A DNA stretch of 45,896 nt. It comes from Betaproteobacteria bacterium (GTDB taxonomy: Bacteria > Pseudomonadota > Gammaproteobacteria > Burkholderiales > SG8-39). The stretch covers positions 1-45,896 of the forward strand of contig CANJRC010000020.1 in the NCBI GenBank assembly GCA_947476535.1, written 5' to 3'. Below, piece after piece: positions 8,351 through 16,350 of the stretch. The position numbers and the translations under genes were made by a program. Under the pieces are notes generated by a model that saw nothing but the letters and a program-made list of their open reading frames with translations, had not been told where the DNA came from and did not search any database. Each line of letters starts with the position of its first letter. Position 1 is the stretch's first letter.

Positions 8351-9797
8351 GCTCCTCGTGCTTGGCCGCGCCGCGCTCATCGGCGCCAGTGCCCTGACGC
8401 TTGCGGCCTGCACGAGCTTCACGCCCGACTACCAACGCCCAAAGAACGAGCTGCCGGAGAATTTCGGCAAGGCGGCCTCGGGAGCCGCCGGTTCGCTTGC
8501 GGCCAGCACGGCAGGCGGCAACTGGTGGACGCTGTTTGGCGATGCCAAGCTCAACCTCGCGGTGGAGGATGCGCTGCGTTACAACGCCAATGTCGAACTG
8601 GCGGCGGCGCGCGTACAGGAAGCGCGTGCCCAGCTGGCGATCACCGGCGCGGACCTGTTGCCCACGGTGGGCGCGAACTTCGCGCGTAGCCGCTCGGAAT
8701 CGTCGCAGCGCACGGCCATTCCCCTGTCGTCCGGCGTGCCGCGCGACACCAACAGCTATCGCGCCTCGATCGACGCCTCGTACGAAATCGACCTGTGGGG
8801 CAGGTTGCGCAACACGCAGTCGGCTGCACGCGCCGAGTTGCTGGCCTCCGAGGCGGCGCGCGACACGGTGAAGATGACGCTCGCCGCCGATGTGGTGCAG
8901 GGCTGGTTCGCACTCGCGGCGCTCGACCAGCAACTGGCCGATACGCGCAGGTCGCTTGAGACGCGCAGCGCAGCGCTTGGCCTGCAGAAGCGCCGCTACG
9001 ACGCGGGCCTGATCTCGGACTTCGAATTGCGCCAGCTGGAGTCGGAGGTGGCCGCGGCCGAGGCGCAGTTGCCGGGCCTGGAGCGCCGGCGCCTCGCGCA
9101 GCACACGGCGCTGGCCGTGCTGCTCGGGCGCACGCCAAAGGAGATTACCGAGGAGCGCGGCGAGCGCAGGGTGGAGGTGAGTTCGAATGCCGCCGCGGCG
9201 TTGGCACCCATGGCCGCGGTCGTGCCGGCGGGCCTGCCGTCGGAGCTTCTCCTGCGCCGGCCAGACATTGTTCAGTCAGAACAGCGCATGATCGCGGCCA
9301 ACGCACGCATCGCCGTTGCGCGGGCGGCGATCTTCCCGTCCATCACGCTGACCGGGTTCCTCGGCAGCCAGAGCGCGGGACTCGCCGACCTCTTCAGCGG
9401 CCCGGCCGGTATCTGGTCGCTCGCAGCCGCCGTGGCGCAGCCGATCTTCTCCGGCGGCAGGCAGGACGCGGGCATCGCCGCGGCGCAGGCGCGCGAACGC
9501 CAGGCGCTGGCGCAGTACCAGCTGGCGGTACAGACCGCATTCAAGGAAGTACGTGACGCGCTCGACGGCCAGTTGGCCGCGCGCGCGCAACTGGAAGCTG
9601 AGCAGCGCCGTGCTATCGCCCTGCGCGATGCACTGAGAATTTCGCGCCTGCGCTTCGACAACGGCATGGCCAGCCAGATCGACCTTCTGGATGCCGAGCG
9701 CAACCTGCTCGCGGCGGAGATCAACATCGCCGAGGCGCTGCGCTCGCAGCGCGCTGCCGTTGCGGATTTGTTCAAAGCCCTCGGTGGGGGCTGGTAG
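8343..9797 (+). CDS. Outer-membrane efflux lipoprotein (OprM/NodT family)
   Basis: 484 residues with signal peptide and lipobox LAAC (ALTLAACTSFTPDYQRP), followed by two repeats of the TolC-like coiled-coil fold. A conserved ELLLRRPDI segment starts the second repeat and a DLLDAERNLL segment lies near the end. It should form the trimeric outer-membrane channel for the pump encoded just upstream. ATG 8343 overlaps the permease 3' end by eight bases, indicating translational coupling. It is the only outer-membrane factor in the window, which matters because the second RND pump at 37-43 kb lacks one. Confidence 0.94.
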   Translation: MSKLLVLGRAALIGASALTLAACTSFTPDYQRPKNELPENFGKAASGAAGSLAASTAGGNWWTLFGDAKLNLAVEDALRYNANVELAAARVQEARAQLAITGADLLPTVGANFARSRSESSQRTAIPLSSGVPRDTNSYRASIDASYEIDLWGRLRNTQSAARAELLASEAARDTVKMTLAADVVQGWFALAALDQQLADTRRSLETRSAALGLQKRRYDAGLISDFELRQLESEVAAAEAQLPGLERRRLAQHTALAVLLGRTPKEITEERGERRVEVSSNAAAALAPMAAVVPAGLPSELLLRRPDIVQSEQRMIAANARIAVARAAIFPSITLTGFLGSQSAGLADLFSGPAGIWSLAAAVAQPIFSGGRQDAGIAAAQARERQALAQYQLAVQTAFKEVRDALDGQLAARAQLEAEQRRAIALRDALRISRLRFDNGMASQIDLLDAERNLLAAEINIAEALRSQRAAVADLFKALGGGW

Positions 9798-9859
9798 GGC
9801 GAATCTAAGGACCGCGCGACCTGCTTCGCAAGCTCGGCCGCGCTGCTTGAGCGCTGCCC

Positions 9860-9967
9860 TCAGTGCTTCGTGTGCGTGCTCGAGGCCTTGCGCTTCGCCT
9901 TCACGGCATAGCGTTTCTTCGGCGGATGCGCTTCGTTTGGGCGCGCGAGGTGGATGCGCGTGCGCAT
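9860..9967 (-). CDS. Possible small basic protein (35 aa), weak
   Basis: This short reading frame downstream of and in line with the phosphatase gene would encode 35 residues beginning MRTRIHLARPNEAHPPKKRY, with a Lys/Arg-rich C-terminus. The open frame extends upstream to the phosphatase stop codon without another ATG/GTG start. No ribosome site is evident. It may be a real small protein or the remnant of a C-terminal extension of the phosphatase. No function is claimed. The rest of 9798-10027 shows nothing else I recognise. Confidence 0.3.
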   Translation of the reverse strand: MRTRIHLARPNEAHPPKKRYAVKAKRKASSTHTKH

Positions 9968-10027
9968 CCACTCGGTGGTATAGAGCGCGTCGCCTTTCTC
10001 TAGGCGCAGGCGCGCTGCAGACTCAGG

Positions 10028-10774
10028 TCAGCGCTCCAGGTACAGGTCGGCAAGTCGCGCGAGTCCCGCCGCATCAAGCCCCATGCGCTCGTGCAGGTAG
10101 TTGTCGATGCCCCCGAAGTCGGTGTCGATGGCATCGAACGCTGCAGCGAGAAAGGACTCGTCGACGCTGGTGAGCACAGCGGCGAGGTGCGGCGGCAGGC
10201 CGGTAGCCGTGGCGGGGTCGATCTTCCAGTGCTGCCGCGTGAGCAGGTAGTCCTCGGTAACTACATCGCGCGGCACGCCCAGCGCCGACAGGATGAGCGC
10301 AGCGGCGATGCCGGTGCGGTCCTTGCCGGCCGAACAGTGGAATACCAGCGGCGCGCCTTCATCGACGAGGTGCTCGAACAGGCTGCGGAAGTTGCCGCTC
10401 CAATGATGGATGTAGCGGCGGTAGATATCGCGAACGACGCTGCGCGCCGCGTCCTGCGTGATCGTCTCGCCTGCCTCGAGCCGTGCCTTCAGGCGCGGGC
10501 CGATTCCCGGGTCGATGGAGAGCACGTGCAGGTCCACTTTCTCCACGTCCGCGAGCTTGCAGGGTGCCACCCGGTCGATCTCGCCTTGGCTGCGGAAGTC
10601 GACCACTTTCCTGAGGCCTATTGTGCGCAGCAGGGCAATGTCTTCTTCCGTGAGGTGCCCGAGGTGGTTGGAGCGGAAAATTCGCCGCCAGCGCACGCGC
10701 CGCCCGTCAGCGGTTGCGTAACCGCCGAGGTCGCGAAAGTTGCTGGCGCCGCCAAGGTTCAGGTGGCGATTCAT
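10028..10774 (-). CDS. Tyrosine/serine protein phosphatase (IphP-like)
   Basis: A 248-residue cytosolic protein. The phosphatase loop HCSAGKDRTG lies at residues 146-155, with catalytic Cys147 and Arg153. The N-terminal SNFRDLGGYATADGRRVRWR segment and the VVDFRSQGEI segment (residues 57-66) are hallmarks of the bacterial Tyr_phosphatase_3 group, which includes IphP and LipA relatives that dephosphorylate phosphotyrosine proteins or phosphoinositides. ATG 10774 is the natural start because the NLGGASNFRDLGG motif follows directly. It stands alone on this strand. Confidence 0.88.
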   Translation of the reverse strand: MNRHLNLGGASNFRDLGGYATADGRRVRWRRIFRSNHLGHLTEEDIALLRTIGLRKVVDFRSQGEIDRVAPCKLADVEKVDLHVLSIDPGIGPRLKARLEAGETITQDAARSVVRDIYRRYIHHWSGNFRSLFEHLVDEGAPLVFHCSAGKDRTGIAAALILSALGVPRDVVTEDYLLTRQHWKIDPATATGLPPHLAAVLTSVDESFLAAAFDAIDTDFGGIDNYLHERMGLDAAGLARLADLYLER

Positions 10775-11034
10775 GCGTGTTCCGCAGTCTTCATGGGTAA
10801 CCCCAAAGGGCGTCAGGTGGCATGCAAGGGTCCGGATTCATCGTGGGCCTGCTTGCCCTCCAGCATGTGTCGGCGTGGTCGCAGCAGGATGATGGTGTTC
10901 TTCACATAACTTTACCTGCCTGAGATATTCGCGCAACCCCGCGCGCCCATGATGGGCCCCGTGCGCAAGGCACGGCAGCAGAAGACAGGAAGGGCGGGCG
11001 CTACTGCTGCCACCCTGGACACAATGGGCACGAG

Positions 11035-11238
11035 GGGCGCCGTGGCCACCGTCGCGGGCGAGGAGGAAAAATCTTCGATGCCTTCTATCGCCTGCCCGGT
11101 GCTACCGCCACCGGCACCGGCCTGGGGCTCGCGCTGGTGCGCTAGATCGCTCGCCAGCATGGTGGCGATGCGCGTTTCGTGCCTGCGGCGGGTGGGGGTA
11201 CCTGCATCGAAGTGCTGATCGCGCACTGGCGAAACTGA
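11035..11238 (+). pseudogene. Remnant of a sensor histidine kinase C-terminus
   Basis: Read from 11071, the frame gives IFDAFYRLPGATATGTGLGL then ALVR, a TAG stop at 11143-11145, and in the same frame IARQHGGDARFVPAAGGG ending at TGA 11236-11238. This is the F-box and G2-box end of an HATPase_c domain with a nonsense codon where Gln or a similar residue would stand (one base from CAG). Upstream the pattern degrades, and the N/G1 box can only be glimpsed in another frame, so frameshifts are also likely. No intact kinase or response regulator is nearby. The remaining 10775-11034 and 11239-11292 hold nothing I can assign. Confidence 0.75.
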
Positions 11239-11292
11239 ATGGCGGCGAGCCAGTGCGGCCGGGCATCAGGACCGTGCAGTGCCAGCCGTCGT

Positions 11293-12153
11293 TCAGATCT
11301 TCCCCGCGACGTCCATCCGCGCCATCGGGCTGCCCTTCCAGTAGTCGACAAAGCCGCGCTTGAACACGTACTTCGGATTGCTGCCGTCACGCGCATTGGC
11401 GCTGCCGACAATGCGCTCGATACCATCGGGGTCGGTCTTGAACCATAGCCACAACTGCGCTGCGACGTTGTACACCGAGCAGGTGTAACCCCATTGCTCG
11501 AACAATAGTTGCATGCTGCGATTGGTGTGGAAGGCGCAGTGCGCCGGCATCAGATAGAACCACGTCGGATCGTCCGGCACGCTTTCGCAGACCAGCGTGT
11601 GGATGCCGAGCACGCCCGTTGGCGATACCAGGCCTTGGATGGCGTCGAAGTCGACGCGGCGCATGATGTGCTCGAACACCGAGGTGGTGATGACAAGGTC
11701 GAACCCGCCGGCGACGAGCGCGCCGTCGTCCAGGTACGCGGCGCCGCGCCCCATGTAGCGGTCGTACTTCAGCAGGCTGCGGGCGTAGTTCTTCGCCAGC
11801 GCATCGGCGAGCTTGCCGTCACCGCAGGCATAGTCGATCCAGTGTCCCTCCGCATCGAGCAGGCCGATGGCCGCCGCATCGTCGAGCACCCGGGCCTGGG
11901 CCTCGAGCCGCGTGCGCCAGCGCGGGTCGCCGGGATCCTCGTCCGTTCCCTGGTAAGCGGCGTGACTGGCGACATTGAGCGTCTCCCACGCTGCCGGTTT
12001 CATTCTGGAATGCGTGTACGAGCAGGTGAAGCCGCAGGCGACGCAGCGCCAGTACTCGACGGCTCCCAGGCCGTGCGTGTCGAATCGCTTGGCGAAGGCA
12101 AAGCGCGTGTCGGCGCCGCAGATGATGCAGGGCGAGGCGATGGGGGCTTGCAT
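11293..12153 (-). CDS. SAM-dependent methyltransferase with N-terminal zinc ribbon
   Basis: 286 residues. Two CxxC pairs (Cys9/Cys12 and Cys37/Cys40) form a probable zinc ribbon like those in sugar C-methyltransferases and related Methyltransf_23 proteins. WIDYACGDGKLADAL (residues 105-119) is the SAM-binding motif I, and FDLVITTSVFEHI (151-163) matches motif II and post-II. Residues after 190 form the family's C-terminal part. The substrate is unknown. It diverges from the TTT receptor operon across about 160 bases. Confidence 0.8.
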   Translation of the reverse strand: MQAPIASPCIICGADTRFAFAKRFDTHGLGAVEYWRCVACGFTCSYTHSRMKPAAWETLNVASHAAYQGTDEDPGDPRWRTRLEAQARVLDDAAAIGLLDAEGHWIDYACGDGKLADALAKNYARSLLKYDRYMGRGAAYLDDGALVAGGFDLVITTSVFEHIMRRVDFDAIQGLVSPTGVLGIHTLVCESVPDDPTWFYLMPAHCAFHTNRSMQLLFEQWGYTCSVYNVAAQLWLWFKTDPDGIERIVGSANARDGSNPKYVFKRGFVDYWKGSPMARMDVAGKI

Positions 12154-12227
12154 GGGTCGCTAGTGTAACCGTCGTACTGTTCGCTTCTGGAAAACCCCAG
12201 GGCCGGTGGACGGGTCGACACAGCCCA

Positions 12228-12242
12228 CATTGTGTACACTTA
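12228..12242. promoter_or_regulatory. Palindromic operator candidate upstream of the catabolic operon
   Basis: The eight-base perfect palindrome GTGTACAC (12232-12239) sits in ACATTGTGTACACTT, about 80 bases before the receptor gene. The pattern TTGT-N-TACA resembles sites of FadR-subfamily GntR regulators, which often control such operons in Burkholderiales. No GntR gene is in the window, so this is a low-confidence suggestion. Confidence 0.3.
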
Positions 12243-12317
12243 ACGGGCCCCGCGTGTGCATCGATCGGGGTATTGCATCCGCCGGGGCGGATGGACGCTT
12301 TCTCTGGAGGAGTCGCC

Positions 12318-13292
12318 ATGAATCGGACGTCAAGGACACTTGTTCTGCTCGCCCTGCTGGGCATGGTCGCGGTGCTGCAGGCTGGCGCTGCCGTGGCGCA
12401 GGATGCGTTCCCATCCAAGCCCATACGCCTGGTCTTGTGCTGCACGGGCTTCCCGGAAAATACCTCGCGCGTGCTGGCGCCCGAGATGCAGGAGTTCATC
12501 AAGCAACCGGTGATCGTCGATCCCAAGCCGGGCGCGAACGGCATCCTTGCCTCCGAGTTCGTCGCCAAGGCGGCGCCCGACGGTTACACCATCCTGATCG
12601 GCACCAACTCCACGCACGCCGCCAACCAGAGCCTGTACAAGAAGCTGCCCTACGATTTTATCAAGGACTTCACGCCGGTCAGCGGCATCTCGCAGGGCAT
12701 GCTGCTGTTCGTGGTAAATGCCGAACTGCCGGTGAAGAACATCCCCGAGCTGATTGCGCTGGCAAAGAAGCAGCCGGGCAAGCTCACCTTCGGCTACGGC
12801 AGTTCGTCGGCACGCAACGGCGTGGAACTCTTCAAGCTGCTTGCAGGGATCGACCTGCAGGGCATTCCGTTCAAGACCAATCCGCAGGTGACCACCGAAG
12901 TGCTGGCCGGGCGCATCGACATGTCGATGAACGACATGGGGTCGCTTGCGCCGCACGTGGAGTCGGGCAAGCTGCGCGCCATGGGCGTGTCGGGCCTGAC
13001 GCGCTGGGCCACCATGCCCACGGTACCGACCTTCGTCGAATCTGGCGTGGCGGGCTATTCGCTGACGTTCTGGAACGCGGCCTGGCTGCCGGCCGGAACG
13101 CCCGCGCTTATCGTCGCGCGCGTGAACGCCATGTTCGTGCATGCGCTCAACCAGCCCAAGGTGAAGGAATACATGCTGAAGGCGGGCAGCTTCTCCAACC
13201 CGACTACTTCGGATGAACTGATGAAGTTCCAGATCGAGGAAGAAGCCAAATGGCGCAAGATCCACGTGGCGGCCGGCGTGCAGCCGGAATGA
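12318..13292 (+). CDS. Tripartite tricarboxylate transporter substrate-binding protein (Bug/TctC family)
   Basis: 324 residues from ATG 12318, with GGAGG at 12306-12310; an upstream in-frame ATG has no such site. A signal peptide ends near AVAQDAFPSKPIRLVL. The segments PGANGILASEFVAKAAPDGY, LPYDFIKDFTPV and ELFKLLAGIDLQ are classic for Bug receptors. These periplasmic proteins present carboxylates to TctAB-type or other permeases. No membrane subunits are adjacent, as is usual for the large orphan Bug families of Burkholderiales. It leads a four-gene catabolic operon, so its ligand is probably the substrate of the following enzymes. Confidence 0.93.
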   Translation: MNRTSRTLVLLALLGMVAVLQAGAAVAQDAFPSKPIRLVLCCTGFPENTSRVLAPEMQEFIKQPVIVDPKPGANGILASEFVAKAAPDGYTILIGTNSTHAANQSLYKKLPYDFIKDFTPVSGISQGMLLFVVNAELPVKNIPELIALAKKQPGKLTFGYGSSSARNGVELFKLLAGIDLQGIPFKTNPQVTTEVLAGRIDMSMNDMGSLAPHVESGKLRAMGVSGLTRWATMPTVPTFVESGVAGYSLTFWNAAWLPAGTPALIVARVNAMFVHALNQPKVKEYMLKAGSFSNPTTSDELMKFQIEEEAKWRKIHVAAGVQPE

Positions 13293-13341
13293 ACGCCCGG
13301 CGTCACCCGTAATACCTGTCCAAGACAAGCAAGGAGCCGAC

Positions 13342-14253
13342 ATGACGCTCGATATCAAGTTCGTCGATGCACCGCTGGGACACGAGATCCGCGGCGTGGA
13401 CCTGTCCAAGCCGATTCCCGACGATGTGTTCGCCGAGATCGAGGCGGCCTATGATCGCTATGGCGTGATCGTGTTTCGCGGCCAGAAACTCTCCGCCGAG
13501 CAGCAGGTGGCCTTCAGCAAGCGCTTCGGACCGCTGGATCGCTACGTGCTCGAGAAATACAACATGAAGTCCTGCCCCGAGGTGTTCATCGTCTCCAACA
13601 TCATCGAGAACGGCGAGCCCATCGGGCTCGGGGATGCCGGCCGCTACTGGCACACCGACATGTGGGTGACGCCGAGGCCGCCGCGCGGCTCCATGCTGCA
13701 TGCCATCGAGGTTCCGCACGACAAGGATGGCAAGCCCCTCGGGGACACATGGACCCTCAACATGCAGGCTGCCTACGACGCGCTGCCCGAGGAACTACGC
13801 CTGAAGATCGAGGGCCGCACGGCCGTCTACAGCGGCAGGAAATACGTCGAATTCCGCATTGCCAACACGCCGCGCGACCCGAGAACCGGTGAGCTGTCGG
13901 AGGCCGATCGCGTCGGCATGGAGGAGCGCGCCAGGAACATCGCGCCGGAGATCAGCCATCCGATGGTGAAGGTGCACCCGCGCACCGGTAGGAAGAGCAT
14001 CTACTACAGCGAAGGCTCCATCGATCGCATCGAGGGCTACAGCCACGAGGAATCGGAGCGCATCCTCGAGGCGCTGCACCGGCACGTGATGCAGCCGCAG
14101 TTCATGTACCGCCATGTCTGGCAGGTGGGCGATGTGCTGATGTGGGACAACTGCTCGTGCATCCACAAGGCCATCGGCGATTTCGAGTGGCCGCAGCGCC
14201 GCCACATGCATCGCACCACGCTGGGCAATCCGCCGGCCCGCGCATCGGCATAA
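13342..14253 (+). CDS. TauD/TfdA-family Fe(II)/2-oxoglutarate dioxygenase
   Basis: 303 residues with a good ribosome site (AAGGAGC) before ATG 13342. The iron facial triad is visible: His104 and Asp106 in RYWHTDMWV, and distal His275 in CSCIHKAIGDF. Arg291 in MHRTTL is the expected 2-oxoglutarate carboxylate anchor. The N-terminal GHEIRGVDLSKPI is the family opening. Members hydroxylate or cleave sulfonates, aryloxyacetates and related acids while oxidising 2-oxoglutarate to succinate and CO2. The operon context suggests the first oxidative step on the compound captured by the upstream receptor. Confidence 0.9.
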   Translation: MTLDIKFVDAPLGHEIRGVDLSKPIPDDVFAEIEAAYDRYGVIVFRGQKLSAEQQVAFSKRFGPLDRYVLEKYNMKSCPEVFIVSNIIENGEPIGLGDAGRYWHTDMWVTPRPPRGSMLHAIEVPHDKDGKPLGDTWTLNMQAAYDALPEELRLKIEGRTAVYSGRKYVEFRIANTPRDPRTGELSEADRVGMEERARNIAPEISHPMVKVHPRTGRKSIYYSEGSIDRIEGYSHEESERILEALHRHVMQPQFMYRHVWQVGDVLMWDNCSCIHKAIGDFEWPQRRHMHRTTLGNPPARASA

Positions 14254-14278
14254 GAATCAATTCAACAGGGGTTGCAGC

Positions 14279-15370
14279 ATGGCAGGTGTGATCGAACGTT
14301 TCACCACGCGGCTGGTGCAGGTGCCACTGAAGGAGCCCATCCCGCATCCCTTCATGGGGGCGCGCACGCAGTTCGCCAGCATGCTGCTGGAAGTGCACAC
14401 CACGGACGGTTGTACCGGTTTCGGCTTTGCCACCATGGAGAGCCTGCGCCTGGTGCGCGCGGTGGAGGAGATCGTGCTGGGCCTTGAGCCCGGTGTGAAG
14501 GGCCAGGATCCGGCGCGGCGCGCCTTCATCTGGGAGCGCATGCGGAACCTGCGCGTGGACTTGATGCACGACGGCGCATCCAATATCGCGCTCGCGGCAA
14601 TCGATATGGCGCTGTGGGACATCTGCGGCAAGCGATCGAACACACCGGTGTGGCAGATGCTGGGCGGGTATCGGGACAAGGTTCCGGTGTACGCCAGCGG
14701 CACGCTGTGGCGTCACCACGACAACGACCGGCTGCAGATGGATGCCGCAGCGCTGGTCAAGCAGGGCTACAAGGCCATGAAGCTGCGGCTCGGCGGCACA
14801 CGGCCGCTGAAGGACGATGCCGTGCGCGCGAGATTGGTGCGCGAGGCGGCGGGGCCGGAGGCTTCGCTATTGGTTGATGCGCTGTGGGGCCTCACGCCGA
14901 TGCAGGGCGTGAAGATGGCGCGCATGCTGGGCGAGCTCGATTACGCCTGGCTGGAGGAGCCGGTGCGCGAGGGCGATTTCGCCGGCATCGCGCATGTGCG
15001 CGAAGCGCGCGCGCTGCCGATCGCGGCGGGCGAGCGCATCTCGCGGGTGCAGCAGGTGGCCGAGCTAATCCCCTGCGTCGATCACGCCATCCTCGACATG
15101 GTGCATTTGGGCGGCATCACGCCCTTCCAGCTGGCGGCGGCGCAACTGGAAGTTGCCAACCTGCCGATCTCGTCGCATTCCTACAGCGTCGTCAATGCCC
15201 ACCTGATCGCTGCGCTGCGCACCGGGGCATGGGTCGAGCACATGGACTGGTGGGACGAGCTCTTCGTCGATCCGCCCACGCCCAAGGATGGCTACCTGCA
15301 CATGACGGATGCGCCGGGGCTGGGCCTCACGCTCGACGAGAAGGCAATCAAGAAGTTCGCAGTCAAGTAA
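14279..15370 (+). CDS. Mandelate racemase/muconate-lactonizing enzyme family protein
   Basis: 363 residues of the enolase superfamily. After the N-terminal capping domain, the barrel carries the K-x-K/R motif around KAMKLRLG (Lys168), the metal ligands Asp200 (LLVDALWG), Glu226 or Glu227 (WLEEPV) and Glu252 (AAGERIS), and the Asp273/His300 region (ILDMVHLGG, SSHSYS) as in the mandelate racemase subgroup. The reaction is abstraction of a proton alpha to a carboxylate, then dehydration or epimerisation. An acid-sugar or hydroxy-acid dehydratase is plausible but not provable here. It is 25 bases after the dioxygenase gene. Confidence 0.88.
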   Translation: MAGVIERFTTRLVQVPLKEPIPHPFMGARTQFASMLLEVHTTDGCTGFGFATMESLRLVRAVEEIVLGLEPGVKGQDPARRAFIWERMRNLRVDLMHDGASNIALAAIDMALWDICGKRSNTPVWQMLGGYRDKVPVYASGTLWRHHDNDRLQMDAAALVKQGYKAMKLRLGGTRPLKDDAVRARLVREAAGPEASLLVDALWGLTPMQGVKMARMLGELDYAWLEEPVREGDFAGIAHVREARALPIAAGERISRVQQVAELIPCVDHAILDMVHLGGITPFQLAAAQLEVANLPISSHSYSVVNAHLIAALRTGAWVEHMDWWDELFVDPPTPKDGYLHMTDAPGLGLTLDEKAIKKFAVK

Positions 15371-15425
15371 CGCAATAGTTACGGCGGGGCGCCGACCGGC
15401 GCCCGACATTCACGGGGAGAATTCG

Positions 15426-16244
15426 ATGAGGTGGGTACGATATCTTGCGCCGGGAGAAACCAGCCCACACTTCGGTTCACTGAGTGGATCACTGAGCGGT
15501 TCGCTGGACGCATCGGGCGAGCGCATCCGCGAGATCAAGGGCGACCTGTTCGGCGACCAGCAGCCGAGCGGCAGGACTTTCGCCATGAAGGACGTGAAAC
15601 TGCTGGCGCCCATCGTGCCGCCCACCTTCTATGCCGCCGGCGTCAATTACCCGACCCATTTTCGCACCGCTGCGGAAAAGGCCGGCACGCCCGTTACCTA
15701 CCCGAAGCACATCGACATCGGCTATCGCGCCGTCAATGCGCTCATCGGCAACAACGAGGCCATCGTGGTGCCCAGGGACTCCTCGGGCAAGGTTCAGTTC
15801 GAGGGCGAGATCGTGGTCATCATCGGCAAGCGCGCCAAGCACCTTACCGAGGCCAATGCGCTCGACTGCGTATTCGGCTACACCATCGGCAACGATGTCA
15901 GCGAGCGCACCTGGCAAAGGAGCGACCGCACCTTCTGGCGCGCGAAGAACGCCGACACCTTCAAGCCCATGGGGCCGTGGATCGACACCGACGTGAAGCT
16001 CGATGCGCTGACCACGGTGATCCGCATCAACGGCGTGGAGCAGAGCCGCTTTGCCACCAATGCCATGATCTTCGGCGTGGCCAACACGCTGGCCACGATC
16101 ACGCGCTACCTGACCCTCGTGCCTGGAGACATCGTGTGGATGGGCACCGACGACCCGACGCGCGACATGGTGCCGGGGGACACGGTGGAAGTTGAAATCA
16201 CGGGGCTTGGCGTGCTGCGCAACCCTATCGTTGCGGAGGCCTGA
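15426..16244 (+). CDS. Fumarylacetoacetate hydrolase (FAH) family protein
   Basis: 272 residues from ATG 15426, preceded by GGGGAG. The core has the FAH-fold signatures FYAAGVNYPTHF (substrate entry), FEGEIVVIIGK (metal-binding acidic pair), YTIGNDVSERTWQ, and the closing GDIVWMGTDD plus GDTVEVEITGLG. Family enzymes hydrolyse, decarboxylate or hydrate 2-oxo-acid intermediates using Mg2+ or Ca2+. As last gene of the operon it probably processes the product of the enolase-superfamily enzyme. Codons 17-28 encode three GSLS-type units from 12-base repeats (15474-15509), an unusual short insertion. Confidence 0.88.
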   Translation: MRWVRYLAPGETSPHFGSLSGSLSGSLDASGERIREIKGDLFGDQQPSGRTFAMKDVKLLAPIVPPTFYAAGVNYPTHFRTAAEKAGTPVTYPKHIDIGYRAVNALIGNNEAIVVPRDSSGKVQFEGEIVVIIGKRAKHLTEANALDCVFGYTIGNDVSERTWQRSDRTFWRAKNADTFKPMGPWIDTDVKLDALTTVIRINGVEQSRFATNAMIFGVANTLATITRYLTLVPGDIVWMGTDDPTRDMVPGDTVEVEITGLGVLRNPIVAEA

Positions 16245-16350
16245 AGGGAAGGTATCTGTCAGTATTCATTCTTCTCATGTCTAGTCCGTAAGCGCATTAG
16301 AAGAAATATGTCAGGAATATCGCGGGACGATGCGATCCGGACCTTCCTGC

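Noticed and set aside
7208..8422. 404-codon minus-strand frame across the permease/channel junction
   Set aside because: It spans the end of one real gene and the start of another and has no recognisable domain, so it is a shadow.
9798..10027. Transcription terminator after the first RND operon
   Set aside because: I found no stem-loop with a T-run in the interval, only scattered short GC pairings.
16268..16307. Inverted repeat ATTCTTCT / AGAAGAAAT between the FAH and crotonase genes
   Set aside because: The stem is only seven or eight AT-rich pairs with a bulge and a 23-base loop and has no T-run; too weak to call a terminator.
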